A DNA stretch of 40,177 nucleotides from an uncultured Oscillospiraceae bacterium (GCA_910584395.1 CAJUAS010000012.1:1-40177), one strand, 5' to 3'; positions 1 through 8,377 are shown, counted from the first letter of the stretch. The notes: a model not told the origin generated them from the sequence alone. Program-made: numbers and translations.

Positions 1-97
1 GCTTGGCGGTCTCCACGATCTTCTCCGCGCTCTGGTCGATGAGCTGGTGATCGTAGGCTTTTAAGCGAATACGGATCATTTCCTTCTGTGCTGCCAT
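1..97 (-). CDS. rpsJ: 30S ribosomal protein S10, 5' part only
   Basis: The reverse strand from 97 encodes a peptide beginning MAAQKEMIRIRLKAYDHQ, followed by LIDQSAEKIVETAK. This is the N-terminus of ribosomal protein S10, the small-subunit protein that also acts as NusE in antitermination. Only 32 codons are present; the rest lies beyond the window start. The ATG at 95-97 is preceded by an AAGGAGGAAC ribosome-binding site at 102-111. In bacteria rpsJ normally opens the S10 operon (rpsJ-rplC-rplD and onward), which fits the promoter and long leader seen just upstream. Identification is firm because S10 is very conserved at this end; operon membership is inference. Confidence 0.95.
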   Translation of the reverse strand, partial: MAAQKEMIRIRLKAYDHQLIDQSAEKIVETAK

Positions 98-370
98 GGT
101 TGTTCCTCCTTACAATGCATACGAAGTGTTTTCTTTGTCCTCACACTTTCGTACGGTGGGGGATTTTCCTGTCCACGTTTCCGTGCGTATCACTCCTTGG
201 CATGAAGAAAGCCGGCATAATAAGCCGGCTGTCACCATACCACGACGATATACGCCGTGAGTCAGGTTCCCTCAGCCGCCCGAATCCAGTCGGACATACT
301 CCGCGGAAGTTACCGGCGAAACGCCGCAATCTCCCGCATCATCGCAGTGCGCCCTTCAAGGCGCTCGGCT
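98..370 (-). promoter_or_regulatory. S10 operon leader with attenuator-like hairpin
   Basis: About 270 bases of untranslated leader separate the promoter from rpsJ. No convincing gene is seen. On the minus strand a 7-bp perfect stem (AGCCGGC/GCCGGCT, 210-230, loop of seven) is followed by TTTCTTC, which looks like an intrinsic terminator or attenuator about 140 bases into the leader. Ribosomal-protein leaders of this length commonly carry a binding site for an r-protein of the operon. Whether this one does is not visible from a single sequence. Confidence 0.5.
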
Positions 371-399
371 ATTATATCAGTCCACGAACCATCTGTCAA
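371..399 (-). promoter_or_regulatory. Sigma-A promoter of the S10 operon
   Basis: On the minus strand TTGACA (394-399) and TATAAT (371-376) are separated by exactly 17 bases. Both hexamers are perfect consensus. The -35 element overlaps the stop codon of the upstream YihY gene (TGA, 396-398), so the S10 operon starts where the previous gene ends. Confidence 0.85.
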
Positions 400-1253
400 G
401 GGTTTTCCTGACTTTTTTTGCTCTTTTTTCTCTGATAGCGCACGCAGTTAAAAATATTTCCCAAAATCAGCACGTTTCCACAGAGGTAGAGCCACAGCAG
501 AAGGATGATCACCGAGGCCAGCGACCCGTAAATGAGGGAATAGCGGCTGGACATCCCGATAAAGAAGGAAAAGATCACGGAGGCCGCTACCAGCGCGATG
601 GACGCCAGCAGCGCGCCCAAAAACACCGGGGCATGGGGCTTTCCCGGAGGGGCGGCCATCACATAGACCACCACCACCAGCAAAAACACCATGCCGAACA
701 GCAGTAAAAAGCGTACCCACTGCCAGTCCCACGTCACGTCCCAAAACCGCAGGGGCAGATATTGCTCCAGCAGGTGGAAAAACCAGTTTCCCGTCAGCAC
801 CACCACGATGGATACATAGATGGTCACCAGCAGGAGGAGGGAAAACACCACGCTCACCACCACCTGACGGATGCCGCCGTAGCCCTTGCGCTCATAGATG
901 TCGTCCATGATGTTCATCAGCGACCGCACCGCCCCCGAGGCAAACAGCAGGGTCATAAAGATCCCCGCCGCCAGCAGGCCGGCGGACTCGTTGACGGTGA
1001 TGTAGTTCAGGTACTCGGACACCACCCCCAGCAGGCTGGGGGGGAGGAACGGCTCCAACCCCTGAAGAACGCTGGCCACATTGATGTCCAGCGCGCCGAT
1101 AAAGGCGTTGATGCAGATCAGGATGGGAAAAAAGGTCAGAATGAGGAAGTAGGCCAGCTCCGCCGACGAGCGTCCCACATTTTTCCCGAAGTAGATCTCC
1201 GCCATCTCCCGCACGAACTTCACCTTGGAGTTCTCCCAGAACTTCCGCCACAT
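396..1253 (-). CDS. YihY/BrkB family inner-membrane protein
   Basis: This 285-residue protein has the YihY/BrkB (UPF0761) architecture: an N-terminal stretch with the family pattern SSAELAYFLILTFFPILI around residues 28-45, then about six hydrophobic membrane segments and a short basic C-terminal tail rich in K and S. The family was once called RNase BN by mistake; its real role is unsettled, with proposals of transport or envelope functions. The ATG at 1251-1253 follows a GGGGAGGGGAAG ribosome-binding site. It reads in the same direction as rpsJ but the S10 promoter lies at its stop codon, so it is probably a separate unit, possibly co-transcribed with the LtaS-like gene 57 bases upstream. 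Confidence 0.85.
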   Translation of the reverse strand: MWRKFWENSKVKFVREMAEIYFGKNVGRSSAELAYFLILTFFPILICINAFIGALDINVASVLQGLEPFLPPSLLGVVSEYLNYITVNESAGLLAAGIFMTLLFASGAVRSLMNIMDDIYERKGYGGIRQVVVSVVFSLLLLVTIYVSIVVVLTGNWFFHLLEQYLPLRFWDVTWDWQWVRFLLLFGMVFLLVVVVYVMAAPPGKPHAPVFLGALLASIALVAASVIFSFFIGMSSRYSLIYGSLASVIILLLWLYLCGNVLILGNIFNCVRYQRKKSKKSQENP

Positions 1254-1309
1254 ATGCTTCCCCTCCCCTCTCTTCGCCTTAGCCTACCACTTCGGTGCGG
1301 CGCAATCTG

Positions 1310-3229
1310 TCAAAAACCCAGCGCGGCGTAATCTGTCATTCGGGACGACCACTCCTGCGTTTCTTTGGGATAAAGCACGTCAAAAAGCAGCTTGCGATAA
1401 TTGTTCAGCAGCTCCTCGTCCGCCTCGGTCAGCGTGGTGCGCGCCTTTCCCGCTCCGTCCACGAACAGCCTGTCCCGGTAAAGGTGCAGATCCCGTTCCG
1501 TCACGTCCACCCACCGGAAATACTCCGGTTTTTCCACCCCGGCCCAGCCCAGCGTCTGGCTGCCCAGATGCAGCGCGCCGATCTCCTCCGGCACGTTTAG
1601 CTCCGCGCCGTAGTTGTTCCACACCACAAACTCCGTGGCGCACATTTTCTTGATGGTGTCGGCGTCCCACTGGTTGGTGTCCGCGGTGGGCACATAGCCC
1701 AGTGCGGAAAAGATGGAGTGATCCGGAGTTCGATACATCCCCGGCAGGTGGTCGCCCCAAAATACCAAGAGCACCGGCTCGTCATAGTCCTCCAGATAGT
1801 CCACCAGCGCGCCCAGCGCCCTGTCCGCGTTGGAAAGCCCTTGGATCAGCGCATCCACGCAGCCCAGATCGTCCGGGTCGGTCAACAGCTCGCTGTGGGG
1901 GTCGAAGCCGGATGGCTCGTCGTACTTGTCCTCAAAGATCGGCTGGTGGTTGCCCATGGACAGGGCGTAGAGAAAAAGCGCGTCCCCGTCCTTCTTCTCC
2001 TCTAATTTCTCGATCACCGCGTCGGTGAGGGCCATATCGGAAAGATACGGCCCTTCCGTGGGCGTATCCTCCGGAAAATCGTTCTGGAACATCATGGACT
2101 CAAACCCGATGTCCGCCAGATTGCTGCGGCGGTTGTAAAGCTCATCATTATAAGTATGGATCATGGCGGTGTGATACCCCGCGCCGGCAAAGGCCTTGAC
2201 GATGGAGGGCGCGTTGGAATACGCGCCCTCCGCTGACAGGGTGGTCAGCGTGTCCCGCTCGGGCACGATCCCCGCAGGGATGCCGGTAAACACCTCCATC
2301 TCCACGTTGCCCGTGCCTCCGGCATAGCTGTTGCTCAAAAACACCCCCGAAGGCCATTCCTTCGCCAGCGCGTGATAGTTCTTCACCGGGTCGCCGTTCA
2401 TCTCCACCCCCGGCAGCACCACCGACGGGTCGCAGAAGCTCTCCGACATGAGCATGATTACCGACGGCTTCACCGGCGGCGCAGGGGTCTCGCTCGCCTC
2501 CGGCGTGGGAGCCGGGGTGGCCGTAGCCAGCGAACCAATGATCTCGCTGGGGTCTGCCGGCCGGATATCCTCCGGCGGCGCGTTCATGGGCTTGCTGGCC
2601 GCCCGAAGCACCCCGCCGTACAGCCCCAGCAGCAGTCCCAGCCTGTCGTCCCGCTCGGCCTGAGTCTCTCCCTTCGGCCCGGTATAGTAAAACCACGGGG
2701 CAAGCAGCGCCGCCGCCATGGCCGCCACAGTCACCGCCCCGGCCAGCGTGCGGCGGCGTTTCTTCCGCAGCCCCTCCGGCAGCTCCTTGACCAAGAGCTT
2801 CGCCGCCACGATCCCTCCGATCAGCAGCACCGCAAACACCACGCCCCACGCGGGCAGGCGCAACTTGCGGGGCATAAATTCCATCAGCGTTCCGGCGTTG
2901 CCCGCCATGGACATATCGCTGACCACCAGTCCCACGCCGTTGACGGACAGCTTCAGATAGTTCACCGCGCACAGGATCACCGTGGGGATCGAGGGGATCA
3001 GAATGCCCAGCCACAGCTTGGCGGTGAGCAGAGTCATCAAAAACATCAGCCCCCACAGCACGCCGTAGCTCAGCAGCAGCGCCCCCGCCTGATCGCTCAT
3101 CCAGTAAAGCACGTTCAGGGGGGACACCCGGGTGGCAAATTCAACCGCCAGCAAAAGGAGCAGCGGGGCCGTACACAGCCACACCCAGAACCACCGTACA
3201 TCGCCCTTGCACCAAGGCTTTTCCGCCAT
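1310..3229 (-). CDS. LtaS-like lipoteichoic acid synthase / sulfatase-fold phosphoglycerol transferase
   Basis: The protein has 639 residues: an N-terminal membrane part with about five hydrophobic segments (to residue ~185), a proline/threonine-rich linker, and an extracellular sulfatase-fold domain from ~255. Family residues are visible: the metal-binding Glu in MSESFCDPS (E263), the nucleophile Thr in YAGGTGN (T306), the GNHQPIF histidine, and WGDHLPGMY with Asp-His metal ligands. LtaS enzymes transfer glycerol phosphate from phosphatidylglycerol to grow lipoteichoic acid on the outer membrane face. I chose ATG 3227-3229 (MAEKPW) rather than the ATG ten codons upstream, because GGAAAGGAGGGG sits directly before it. 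Substrate specificity within the family cannot be told from sequence. Confidence 0.85.
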   Translation of the reverse strand: MAEKPWCKGDVRWFWVWLCTAPLLLLLAVEFATRVSPLNVLYWMSDQAGALLLSYGVLWGLMFLMTLLTAKLWLGILIPSIPTVILCAVNYLKLSVNGVGLVVSDMSMAGNAGTLMEFMPRKLRLPAWGVVFAVLLIGGIVAAKLLVKELPEGLRKKRRRTLAGAVTVAAMAAALLAPWFYYTGPKGETQAERDDRLGLLLGLYGGVLRAASKPMNAPPEDIRPADPSEIIGSLATATPAPTPEASETPAPPVKPSVIMLMSESFCDPSVVLPGVEMNGDPVKNYHALAKEWPSGVFLSNSYAGGTGNVEMEVFTGIPAGIVPERDTLTTLSAEGAYSNAPSIVKAFAGAGYHTAMIHTYNDELYNRRSNLADIGFESMMFQNDFPEDTPTEGPYLSDMALTDAVIEKLEEKKDGDALFLYALSMGNHQPIFEDKYDEPSGFDPHSELLTDPDDLGCVDALIQGLSNADRALGALVDYLEDYDEPVLLVFWGDHLPGMYRTPDHSIFSALGYVPTADTNQWDADTIKKMCATEFVVWNNYGAELNVPEEIGALHLGSQTLGWAGVEKPEYFRWVDVTERDLHLYRDRLFVDGAGKARTTLTEADEELLNNYRKLLFDVLYPKETQEWSSRMTDYAALGF

Positions 3230-3279
3230 GCCGTCCCCTCCTTTCCCAAAAATGACCATACAGCCTTACAGTATACCGC

Positions 3280-3308
3280 ATTGTATCATACCGACCTCCA
3301 AAAATCAA
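3280..3308 (-). promoter_or_regulatory. Promoter of the LtaS-like gene
   Basis: On the minus strand TTGATT (3303-3308) and TACAAT (3280-3285) are 17 bases apart, about 50 bases upstream of the chosen start. It is back to back with the plus-strand promoter at 3333. Confidence 0.6.
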
Positions 3309-3330
3309 CTTTCCTTTTCCATAGGGCCGT

Positions 3331-3338
3331 GGTATAAT
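3331..3338 (+). promoter_or_regulatory. Extended -10 promoter for the six-gene plus operon
   Basis: TGGTATAAT is an extended -10 element (TATAAT at 3333-3338) about 45 bases before the first gene. No good -35 hexamer is seen at 17 bases, which is usual for extended -10 promoters. It is divergent from the promoter at 3280-3308. Confidence 0.5.
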
Positions 3339-3382
3339 TACCATGTATGGGCAACCGTAAATAGGAAAGGAAGGATCGACCC

Positions 3383-4192
3383 ATGAAAATCTTCATCTCC
3401 GCCGACATCGAAGGAACGTGCGGCATCACCGACTGGAGCGAGACGGAACGCTCCACCCCCAAAGACTATAATCCCTTCCAGCGCCAGATGACCCGCGAGG
3501 TCTGCGCCGCCTGCGAAGGAGCGATCGCCTCCGGGGCAAAAGAGGTCTTTATCAAGGACGCCCACGACTCCGCCCGCAATCTGGACGTGACCGCCCTGCC
3601 CAAGCAGATCCGCATCCTCCGGGGCTGGACCGGCGACCCCCTTACCATGATGAGCGGGGTGGACTCCGACGACTTCGACGCGGTGTTTTTTACCGGCTAT
3701 CACGCTTGGGCCTCCTGCCCCGGCAACCCTCTGAGCCACACCATGAACCTTCGCAACGAATATGTGGAGCTGAACGGCGTCCGCATGAGCGAGTTTATGA
3801 TGAACACCTATACCGCTTGGTACTACGGCGTGCCCGTCACCTTTCTCTCCGGCGACAAGGACCTGTGCAGCTTTGCCAAGGAGCTGGTCCCCGGCATCAC
3901 CACCGTCCCGGTGAATCAGGGCTTCGGCGGCGGCGTGGTGTCCATCCACCCCGACGTGGCCGTCCAGATGATCGGCGACGGCTGTAAGGCCGCCGCCAAG
4001 GCGGGCAAGAAGTGCAAGATAGCCCTCCCCGCGGACTTTGACACGTTGGTGCGCTTCAAGGAGCACAAGCACGCCTACTCCAAGTCCTTCTATCCCGGCG
4101 CAGAGCTGGAGGAGGGCAAGGCCGTCCGCTTCCGCAGCGACGACTGGTTCGAGATGCTCCGCTTCTACCACTTTGTTTTGAGCGACGCGTAA
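3383..4192 (+). CDS. M55 family D-aminopeptidase (DppA-like)
   Basis: This 269-residue protein matches the M55 family of zinc D-aminopeptidases typified by Bacillus subtilis DppA. The start MKIFISADIEGTCGI is diagnostic, and the expected zinc ligands can be placed: D8, E10, H61 (in KDAHDS), H107 (in GYHAWAS) and E137 (in RMSEFMMN). DppA removes N-terminal D-amino acids from short peptides such as D-Ala-D-Ala and forms a cytoplasmic decamer. The ATG follows AGGAAAGGAAGG. It is first in a tightly spaced operon (12 bases to the next gene). In B. subtilis the relative sits with a dipeptide permease; no such permease is seen here, so recycling of cell-wall D-peptides is only inferred. Confidence 0.85.
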   Translation: MKIFISADIEGTCGITDWSETERSTPKDYNPFQRQMTREVCAACEGAIASGAKEVFIKDAHDSARNLDVTALPKQIRILRGWTGDPLTMMSGVDSDDFDAVFFTGYHAWASCPGNPLSHTMNLRNEYVELNGVRMSEFMMNTYTAWYYGVPVTFLSGDKDLCSFAKELVPGITTVPVNQGFGGGVVSIHPDVAVQMIGDGCKAAAKAGKKCKIALPADFDTLVRFKEHKHAYSKSFYPGAELEEGKAVRFRSDDWFEMLRFYHFVLSDA

Positions 4193-4204
4193 GGAGGTTT
4201 CTCC

Positions 4205-4993
4205 ATGCCCGAAAATACCCAACGTCTCGCCGTCCTCATCGACGCGGACAACGCCCCCCGCACCGCCCTGAAATCCATCATGGCGGAGATCGCCGTCTAC
4301 GGCACACCCACTGTCAAGCGTATCTACGGCGACTGGACTGCCCCCGGAATGTCCACGTGGAAGCCCCTCCTGCTGGAAAACGCCATCACCCCCATCCAGC
4401 AGTACAGCTACACCACCGGCAAAAACTCCACCGACTCAGCCATGATCATCGACGCCATGGATCTCCTCTACGGCGGCGAATGTGAAGGCTTTGTCCTTGT
4501 CAGCTCGGACAGCGACTTCACCCGTCTTGCCACCCGGCTCAGAGAGGCGGGGAAAAAGGTCATCGGCATGGGGGAGCGCAAGACCCCCGAGCCGTTCATC
4601 GTGGCCTGCGACAAATTCGTCTATATCGAGGTCATCCGCAGCGCCGCCGCTGCCGGCACGACGGCCGACGAGGTCTGGGACGTAAACAAGCCCAACCAAA
4701 AGCCCCGCCGCCGGGACGCCGACGCCGCCATCACCGCGCAGGGCGTGCCGCAGGCGGTGATCGACCTCATTGCCGACTCCCTTTCCGTGATCGCCGACGA
4801 GGACGGCTACGCCTTTATGGGCGAGCTGGGCAACCTCATTCTCCGCAAGCAGCCCGACTTCGACCCCCGCAATTACGGCTTCCAGAAGCTGACCCAGCTG
4901 GTCAAAAGTCTGGATCGCTTCGAGATCGACGCCCGCCCCACCTCCAACCCCCACACCAAGCACGTCTACCTGCGGGACAAAGAGGCGGACTGA
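4205..4993 (+). CDS. NYN-domain ribonuclease-like protein with C-terminal OST-HTH/LOTUS domain
   Basis: The 262-residue product begins with an NYN (PIN-like, LabA/DUF88) domain. LIDADNAPR gives D13 and D15, NSTDSAMIIDAMDLL gives D77 and D83, and VSSDSDFTRLA gives D102 and D104; together these form the acidic metal-binding centre of this nuclease fold. After a linker (about 150-170) the C-terminal ~85 residues look like an OST-HTH/LOTUS RNA-binding winged helix (VIDLIADSLSVIADEDGYAFMG region). NYN-LOTUS proteins are widespread and thought to act on RNA, but few bacterial ones have a known target. A good GGAGG lies just before the ATG and the gene is 12 bases from its upstream neighbour. Confidence 0.8.
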   Translation: MPENTQRLAVLIDADNAPRTALKSIMAEIAVYGTPTVKRIYGDWTAPGMSTWKPLLLENAITPIQQYSYTTGKNSTDSAMIIDAMDLLYGGECEGFVLVSSDSDFTRLATRLREAGKKVIGMGERKTPEPFIVACDKFVYIEVIRSAAAAGTTADEVWDVNKPNQKPRRRDADAAITAQGVPQAVIDLIADSLSVIADEDGYAFMGELGNLILRKQPDFDPRNYGFQKLTQLVKSLDRFEIDARPTSNPHTKHVYLRDKEAD

Positions 4994-5009
4994 AAGGAGC
5001 ACTTTTCTT

Positions 5010-5342
5010 ATGGCAAAACTGGAGCACACCTTTTCCGGCGATTTTGACACTGTTCTCTCTCGGCTGGAATCTGCCGTGCTGGAGGGCAGCGTTTCCGCCT
5101 CTCTGGAGGACCGCGCCGACTACACCATCGGTTCCGTCCGGGTGGCAGTGCGGATGTTTGAGCGGTATAGCATGGTGGGCGGTAACCGCGTCGCCATGTG
5201 CGTCACCCTCACCGGCGACGGTGACATCATCCACCTCACAGCCATTACAGCCGGAGGCAGCCAAGCTCTGTTTTTCAAGCTCAACACTTTTGGCGAAGAG
5301 ACGTTTTTAGACACCATCGCCAATTTAGTTCATAGCCTGTAA
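5010..5342 (+). CDS. DUF6054-like small protein
   Basis: A 110-residue soluble protein with no signal peptide or membrane segment. The pattern (N-terminal FSGDFDTVLSRLE, then alternating beta-type segments VRVAVRMFERYSM and RVAMCVTLTGDGDIIHLTAITAGGS, and a C-terminal helix with FLDTIANLV) recalls the DUF6054 family of Clostridia, whose function is unknown. That assignment is from memory of the family pattern and is moderately sure. It is in the operon, 16 bases after the NYN gene and 17 before the MBL-fold gene, with AAAGGAGC as ribosome-binding site. A small ligand- or lipid-binding fold is possible but not shown. Confidence 0.65.
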   Translation: MAKLEHTFSGDFDTVLSRLESAVLEGSVSASLEDRADYTIGSVRVAVRMFERYSMVGGNRVAMCVTLTGDGDIIHLTAITAGGSQALFFKLNTFGEETFLDTIANLVHSL

Positions 5343-5359
5343 CCCCAAAGGAGGCCCGT

Positions 5360-5983
5360 ATGGAGCTTCATTCCCTGTCCCTCCCCCCGCTGGGGGCGAA
5401 CTGCTATCTCCTCAAGCTGCCGGGGCGGCCCGACGGCCTGATTCTCGACCCCGGCGGCGCGCCGGGATCGGTGGTCAACGCCTGCAAGGAGCTGGGCATG
5501 ACTCCCGCCGCCATTCTCCTTACCCACGGCCACTTTGACCACGCGGGCGGAGTGGACGGTCTTTTGAAGGTGTACCCCGGCCTGCCCGCTTACGTCCACC
5601 CCGGCGATCTTTCCCGCCCCTTTGCCCCCTCCGAGCTGTTTCCTCTCGCCCCCGATGCTCTTTCCTCCCGAAAGGAGCTTTACGATAACCAGAAGTTGTC
5701 TATCGCCGGAATAGAACTCACCGTATTCCACACCCCCGGTCATTCCAAAGGTTCTGTGGTGTTTTGCGGGGAGGACTGCCTCTTCACCGGGGACACCCTG
5801 TTCTGCGGCTCGATGGGCCGCACCGACTTCCCCGGCGGCAGCGTGGGCGAGATGATCGTCTCCCTGAAACGCCTCGGGGAGCTGACCGGCGACTTTAAGG
5901 TCTACCCCGGCCACGACTGCCCCACCACGCTGGACACGGAGCGGCACACCAACCCCTACATGGTGGAGGCGATGGCGCGATGA
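5360..5983 (+). CDS. MBL-fold metallo-hydrolase, glyoxalase II-like
   Basis: The 207-residue protein carries the full metallo-beta-lactamase signature: THGHFDHAGG (H56, H58, D60, H61), H128 in HTPGHSKGS, D145 in TGDTLF, and H185 in YPGHDCPT. This set binds two metal ions and places it among short glyoxalase II-like hydrolases (YcbL type) that lack the C-terminal glutathione-binding domain of true GloB. The substrate is probably a small thioester or ester, but it cannot be read from sequence. The start follows AAAGGAGGCCC. Its last codon overlaps the next gene: ATGA at 5980-5983 gives the hemZ start and this gene's TGA, so translation is coupled. Confidence 0.85.
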   Translation: MELHSLSLPPLGANCYLLKLPGRPDGLILDPGGAPGSVVNACKELGMTPAAILLTHGHFDHAGGVDGLLKVYPGLPAYVHPGDLSRPFAPSELFPLAPDALSSRKELYDNQKLSIAGIELTVFHTPGHSKGSVVFCGEDCLFTGDTLFCGSMGRTDFPGGSVGEMIVSLKRLGELTGDFKVYPGHDCPTTLDTERHTNPYMVEAMAR

Positions 5984-7404
5984 CCATTCTCCTCGTGGGC
6001 CACGACCATCGCTACGCCGTGGAGCAAATGGCCCTGATGCTTTTGGGGGACTTGAAGGCTGTGGATGCCGCCCTTACCGTTACCCTTTTGGACGACGGCA
6101 GCGCAAGAGCGGACTACGTCACCCCCGACAGCGCGTATTCCGGCGTTGCCACTGCCCAAGAGCTGGGCGTGGACACACCGGACACAAAACAGGGCATTGC
6201 GCAGCGGCTGTGCAAACTGGCTGCCTATCGTGCCATTACCGCCTCCACCGATGCGCCTCCGGTTTGGGGCGCATTAAGCGGCGTCCGCCCCGCCAAGCTG
6301 CCCTCAAAATGGCTGCGCCGGGGCGTTTCCCCTGCCGCGGCCCGCGCCCAACTGACAGAGCTTTATCAGCTTTCTCCCGCCAGAGCCGACCTCACCATGA
6401 CTTGCGCACAGGCCAGCCTCTCCGCCGCCGCTTCCCTCGCCCCGGACGAAATTTCCCTCTACCTCGGCATCCCCTTCTGCCCCTCCCGGTGCGTCTATTG
6501 CTCCTTCATCTCCGCCGCGGTGGGCCAGTGCCTCCCGCTGGTGTCCCCCTTTGTGGACGCGCTGTGCAGGGAGATCGCCGCCGCCGGAGACCTTCTCCGC
6601 CGCCGGGGCAAAGCCGTCCGCACCGTCTACATGGGCGGCGGCACGCCCACCACTCTGTCCCCGGAGCAGTTGGACGCCGTACTCACCGCCCTACAGGCCC
6701 ACATCGACCTCTCCCGCTGCACCGAGTTCACCGTGGAGGCGGGTCGCCCCGACACCATCACTCCCGAAAAGCTGGCCGTTTTAGCCGCCCACGGGGTGGG
6801 CCGGGTGTCGGTGAACCCCCAGTCCATGGACGACAGGGTGCTGGAGCGCATGGGCCGCCCCCACACCGGGGAGGACATCCGCCGGGCCTACGCGCAGGTG
6901 CGCGCCGCCGGGCCGTTCGCCGTCAACATGGATCTGATCGCCGGGCTGCCCGGCGACTCCCCCGACGGCTTTGCCCGCTCCCTCAGGGAGGTGCTGGCCC
7001 TGTCCCCGGAGAATATCACCGTCCACACGCTGGCCTTGAAAAAAGGCTCTTTCCTCACGGAACACCCCGACGAGCTGCCCACCGACCGTCAGGTGGAGTC
7101 CATGCTGGATGGCGCATGGGCCGCGCTGGCCCAAGAGGGCTACGCGCCCTATTACCTCTACCGCCAGAAATATATGTCCGGCTCTTTTGAGAACGTGGGC
7201 TGGGCCAAGGAGGGCACGGAGAGCCTCTACAACATCGTGATGATGGAGGAGCTGCACCCCGTGCTTGCGCTGGGCGGCGGCGGCGTGACCAAGGTCATCG
7301 ACTCCGACGGCAAGCTCACCCGCTTCGCCAACCCCAAGTATCCCAAGGAGTATTTGGATCGCATCGACGACATCCTAAGGGAAAAGCAAGCCCTTTCGAT
7401 TTGA
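5980..7404 (+). CDS. hemZ: Oxygen-independent coproporphyrinogen III dehydrogenase-like radical SAM protein HemZ
   Basis: The 474-residue protein has a ~155-residue N-terminal extension and then a radical SAM core. CPSRCVYC supplies C167, C171 and C174, the CxxxCxxC ligands of the [4Fe-4S] cluster, and YMGGGTPT is the glycine-rich SAM-binding strand. The N-terminal extension with VWGALSGVRPAK is typical of the HemZ group rather than HemN/HemW. HemZ is thought to oxidise coproporphyrinogen without oxygen; in Clostridia without a full haem pathway its real substrate is uncertain. The ATG overlaps the end of the MBL gene by four bases. It is followed, 27 bases later, by the Mrp gene, an iron-sulfur cluster carrier that could serve this cluster enzyme (inference). 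Confidence 0.85.
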   Translation: MTILLVGHDHRYAVEQMALMLLGDLKAVDAALTVTLLDDGSARADYVTPDSAYSGVATAQELGVDTPDTKQGIAQRLCKLAAYRAITASTDAPPVWGALSGVRPAKLPSKWLRRGVSPAAARAQLTELYQLSPARADLTMTCAQASLSAAASLAPDEISLYLGIPFCPSRCVYCSFISAAVGQCLPLVSPFVDALCREIAAAGDLLRRRGKAVRTVYMGGGTPTTLSPEQLDAVLTALQAHIDLSRCTEFTVEAGRPDTITPEKLAVLAAHGVGRVSVNPQSMDDRVLERMGRPHTGEDIRRAYAQVRAAGPFAVNMDLIAGLPGDSPDGFARSLREVLALSPENITVHTLALKKGSFLTEHPDELPTDRQVESMLDGAWAALAQEGYAPYYLYRQKYMSGSFENVGWAKEGTESLYNIVMMEELHPVLALGGGGVTKVIDSDGKLTRFANPKYPKEYLDRIDDILREKQALSI

Positions 7405-7431
7405 TAACTATTTGTGAAAGAAGGTAATATC

Positions 7432-8244
7432 ATGTCAGATTGTACTCACGATTGCTCCACTTGCGGTGAGAACTGCGCGGAGCGGGAGGATCTTACCGCG
7501 CCGCTGAATCCCGGCTCTCACATCAAGCACGTCGTTGCCGTGATGTCGGGCAAGGGCGGCGTGGGCAAGAGCCTTGTCACCTCCGCGCTGGCCTCCGCCG
7601 CCGCCAAGGCGGGGAAAAAGGTGGGCATTTTGGACGCCGACATCACCGGCCCGTCCATCCCCAAGGCCTTCGGCCTTCACGACCGGGCGGTGGGCGACGA
7701 CGCGGGCATCTACCCCGTCCCCACTCCCGGCGGCATCAAGGTGATGAGCCTGAACCTCCTCACCCCCGATGAGACCGACCCAGTGGTGTGGCGCGGCCCG
7801 GTGATCGCCGGGGCGGTGAAGCAGTTCTGGAGCGACGTGATCTGGGGCGACATCGACTACCTCTTTGTGGATATGCCCCCCGGAACAGGTGACGTGCCCC
7901 TCACCGTGTTCCAGTCCCTCCCTGTGGACGGCATCATCATGGTCACCAGCCCGCAGGATCTGGTCTCCATGATCGTCACCAAGGCGGTGAAGATGGCCCA
8001 CATGATGTCCGTCCCCGTGCTGGGCATCATCGAAAACTACAGCTATTTCAAGTGCCCCGACTGCGGCAAGGAGCATAAGATCTTCGGCGAGAGCCACTTG
8101 GACGAGGTGGCCAAGGCCATGAACCTCAGCGTTCTGGCCCGCCTGCCCATCGACCCCGCTTTGGCCGCCGCCTGCGACGCGGGCACGCTGGAGACCTTGG
8201 CAGACAACCCCCTCTCCGCCGTAGCCGCCAAGCTGTTCACCTGA
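7432..8244 (+). CDS. Mrp/NBP35 family iron-sulfur carrier ATPase
   Basis: A 270-residue ParA/MinD-fold ATPase of the Mrp/Nbp35 family, which loads [4Fe-4S] clusters onto target proteins. The N-terminus has four cysteines (C4, C8, C11, C15 in CTHDCSTCGENC), like Nbp35. The deviant Walker A is MSGKGGVGKS, DADITGPSIPK and DMPPGTGDV follow, and a C-terminal CPDC provides the CxxC that bridges a cluster at the dimer interface. I used the ATG at 7432, with AAAGAAGG eight bases before it, rather than the in-frame GTG six codons upstream. It is the last gene of the operon; a strong hairpin follows at 8273. Confidence 0.85.
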   Translation: MSDCTHDCSTCGENCAEREDLTAPLNPGSHIKHVVAVMSGKGGVGKSLVTSALASAAAKAGKKVGILDADITGPSIPKAFGLHDRAVGDDAGIYPVPTPGGIKVMSLNLLTPDETDPVVWRGPVIAGAVKQFWSDVIWGDIDYLFVDMPPGTGDVPLTVFQSLPVDGIIMVTSPQDLVSMIVTKAVKMAHMMSVPVLGIIENYSYFKCPDCGKEHKIFGESHLDEVAKAMNLSVLARLPIDPALAAACDAGTLETLADNPLSAVAAKLFT

Positions 8245-8272
8245 TTTTTACCCCACCCATCGCAGCAATAAT

Positions 8273-8310
8273 GACAGAGGGACGGTTTGAGAACCGTCCC
8301 TCTGTCTTAA
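8273..8310 (+). terminator. Operon terminator built from the GGGACGGTT repeat
   Basis: A perfect 15-bp stem (8273-8287 with 8292-8306) and loop TGAG are followed by TTAATTATTATT. It ends the 3383-8244 operon. The arms GACAGAGGGACGGTT are the same unit that recurs at 8351-8377 and 8789-8814, so the terminator itself appears to come from an inverted pair of a dispersed repeat. Confidence 0.8.
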
Positions 8311-8350
8311 TTATTATTCTTTGTTTCATCACCTTTCTGCAGTTTCGTCA

Positions 8351-8377
8351 AGACAGAAGAACCGTCCCCTTGTCTTA
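8351..8377 (-). repeat. GGGGACGGTTC dispersed repeat, left copy
   Basis: Read on the minus strand this is TAAGACAAGGGGACGGTTC followed by TTCTGTCT. It is the same unit as 8789-8814 but in opposite orientation. The stop codon of the gene at 8375 lies inside it. Repeats with this core occur between genes of many Clostridia. Confidence 0.7.

Noticed and set aside
7414..7431. An upstream GTG start for the Mrp protein.
   Set aside because: The ribosome-binding site AAAGAAGG lies between this GTG and the ATG at 7432, and the Nbp35-type N-terminus begins at the ATG.
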